Assembly (NCBI GenBank): GCA_902803345.1
Contig: CADCPV010000140.1
Location: forward strand, 1 to 7,505
Length of the DNA: 7,505 bases
Direction: 5' to 3'
Source of the DNA: an uncultured Eubacteriales bacterium
GTDB taxonomy: Bacteria > Bacillota_A > Clostridia > Lachnospirales > Lachnospiraceae
Below are positions 6,644-7,505 of this stretch, one piece after another (position 1 is the stretch's first letter; each line of letters opens with the position of its first letter). The notes under the pieces are model-generated. The model saw only the letters and a program-made list of their open reading frames with translations. It searched no databases and was not told the origin of the DNA. Position numbers and translations under genes: made by a program.

Positions 6644-6797
6644 ATCGGATTCACATTCATCCCAAAACTCGCCTGCGAGATGGTACTGCCCCTTCGGTGA
6701 CGGTTCCAGGTCACCTCAGGAGCAGCACCATTACCCTCGGCTCGGGGTTTTCTCTGAATGTGATAGTCTGAATCCGATAAGACCGGTCCCAGTCTTT
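6625..6797 (-). ncRNA. Unrecognised structured RNA between convergent ppk and phosphoesterase genes
   Basis: On the minus strand this 173-nt stretch folds by eye into an ordered structure. Helix P1 pairs 6797-6769 with 6625-6653: 29 continuous bp including four G·U pairs. After an 8-nt bulge (6768-6761), CATTCA/TGAATG (6760-6755 with 6654-6659) and then AAAA/TTTT (6751-6748 with 6664-6667) continue the stem to a junction. The junction holds a small hairpin (6747-6734), a 14-bp helix P3 (6731-6718 with 6693-6680, two G·U pairs), and a CTCG-CAGG-CGAG hairpin (6679-6668). P3 continues through a GA/GA internal loop into GGTGAC/GTCACC with an 8-nt loop. All six wobbles in P1 and P3 would be A·C mismatches on the plus strand, so the RNA is read from the minus strand. 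It starts at the last base of the phosphoesterase stop codon and I see no -10 box just upstream, so it is probably the 3' end of that mRNA. It matches no riboswitch, 6S, SRP, tmRNA, RNase P or T-box signature that I know. Confidence 0.7.
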
Positions 6798-7453
6798 CAA
6801 CGCTCCGGCTCCTTGATCTTGGGGAGGCGGAGCTTTTTGGAGCATTTCCTGAGCCACTCGTCGGGATAGTCCAGTTCGTAGGCCTCGTAGGCGTTGATGA
6901 CGGTCGTATCCTTGTAGTGGTCGAGACGCTTATAACCGCTGGAATAGTCCTTATGGTTGTGGCCGTGGATAAAATAGCGCGGCGAATACTTGTCCATCAG
7001 CGTCAGGAATTCCTTAAAACCGCGGTGCGGCAGGTCCTCGCTGTCGTTGAGGCCGAAGGCCGGGGCATGCGTAAGCAGGATGTCGAAACCTTTGTTCCGG
7101 CGAATGGAAAAACCTGCCCTGCGAATTCTTCTTCGCATTTCCTTCGGGGAATACATATTGATGCCGTCTTTGTAGCGCATCGATCCGCCGAGGCCGAGGA
7201 TCCGAAGCCCTTTATAATTTACGACCGTTCCGTCGATCGGGATGCAGCCCTCCGGCGGGGTCTTTTCGTAACAGTCATCGTGGTTTCCGTGGACGTAGAG
7301 CACCTCGGTTTTGCACATGGTCGCAAGGAAGGACATATAATGCGGATGCAGGTCGCCCGCACCCAGGATCAGGTCGTATTTATCGAGCATGCCCGGCTCA
7401 AAAAAGTCCCAGATTTTGCGGGATTCGTGGTCGGCGACAATCAGGATCTTCAT
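6797..7453 (-). CDS. Calcineurin-like metallophosphoesterase
   Basis: This 218-residue protein has most of the calcineurin-type metal site: Asp8 near the N-terminus (VADHES), Asp34 in GAGDLHPHY, GNHDD (56-60), THAP with His129, and GHNH (164-167). The usual first motif DxH reads Asp8-His9-Glu10, so the normal histidine ligand is displaced. I recall similar ADxES starts in Clostridia relatives, so this may be a family trait and not a defect. Members hydrolyse phosphomono- or diesters; the substrate here cannot be told. No signal peptide or membrane segment is seen, so it is probably cytoplasmic. The start ATG (7453-7451) has GGAGG (7464-7460) at 6 nt. It converges with ppk, and its stop codon touches the base of the structured RNA at 6625-6797. 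A link to polyphosphate is only suggested by position. Confidence 0.88.
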   Translation of the reverse strand: MKILIVADHESRKIWDFFEPGMLDKYDLILGAGDLHPHYMSFLATMCKTEVLYVHGNHDDCYEKTPPEGCIPIDGTVVNYKGLRILGLGGSMRYKDGINMYSPKEMRRRIRRAGFSIRRNKGFDILLTHAPAFGLNDSEDLPHRGFKEFLTLMDKYSPRYFIHGHNHKDYSSGYKRLDHYKDTTVINAYEAYELDYPDEWLRKCSKKLRLPKIKEPER

Positions 7454-7455
7454 AC

Positions 7456-7477
7456 AGAGCCTCCATCAAGGGGCTCT
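7456..7477 (-). promoter_or_regulatory. Short hairpin overlapping the ribosome site of the phosphoesterase gene
   Basis: AGAGCC (7477-7472) pairs with GGCTCT (7461-7456) around a 10-nt loop. The GGAGG ribosome site (7464-7460) lies partly in the stem and partly in the loop, so folding could reduce translation. On the opposite strand the same stem is followed by TTTCTTT, a weak terminator-like sequence. Only about 50 nt of leader are in the window and no promoter can be assigned. Confidence 0.35.
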
Positions 7478-7505
7478 TTCTTTACACCCTGCATCATCAC
7501 AAGGG

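Noticed and set aside
6625..6797. Glycine, lysine, FMN, cobalamin or T-box riboswitch on the minus strand
   Set aside because: ACCGAAGGGGCAG (6700-6688) resembles the GCCGAAGGGGCAA core of glycine riboswitches, but the flanking GAGAG and CTCTCAGG elements are missing and the bases instead sit in the P3 helix. No other family core was found, and no gene lies downstream to be controlled.
6625..6797. Small mobile element (MITE) with terminal inverted repeats
   Set aside because: No target-site duplication is visible at the ends, and the mismatches between arms are all wobbles on one strand, which fits an RNA better. A genome-wide copy search would settle it.

Overview
The window most likely comes from a moderately GC-rich, low-oxygen Firmicute, probably a Clostridia/Lachnospiraceae-type gut bacterium. 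The reasons are the rel–MBL hydrolase–hemZ gene order, Gram-positive style GGAGG ribosome sites, sigma-A-like promoters with 17-bp spacers, and a tRNA without an encoded CCA. The genus cannot be named from this sequence.

Positions 1-3857 hold a tightly packed plus-strand run of five genes. They are the 3' part of a RelA/SpoT-type (p)ppGpp synthetase/hydrolase, a small metallo-beta-lactamase-fold hydrolase, the radical SAM protein HemZ, and the AzlC/AzlD pair for branched-chain amino acid export. Gaps are 12, 18 and 3 nt, and azlC and azlD overlap by 4 nt, so this looks like one transcription unit linking the stringent response with amino acid export.

Positions 3858-4405 are non-coding. They contain a perfect 20-21 bp hairpin just after azlD, about 190 nt with only weak structure, a bidirectional intrinsic terminator, a minus-strand tRNA-Gln(CUG) with its own strong promoter, and then a plus-strand promoter for ppk.

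Positions 4406-6610 encode a complete polyphosphate kinase 1 with both active-site histidines and an unusual lysine-rich N-terminal extension. Convergent to it, on the minus strand at 7453-6797, is a small calcineurin-like metallophosphoesterase.

The most striking feature is the 6611-6796 gap between these convergent genes. Read on the minus strand, it folds by eye into a highly ordered RNA of about 173 nt. A 29-bp closing helix starts at the last base of the phosphoesterase stop codon and ends in a U-tract. It is topped by a junction carrying a 14-bp helix, a tandem G·A step, a 6-bp helix and two small hairpins. Six G·U wobbles in the two main helices become A·C mismatches on the plus strand, which fixes the strand. 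I do not recognise it as a known riboswitch or RNA family, so it is the best candidate here for something undescribed.
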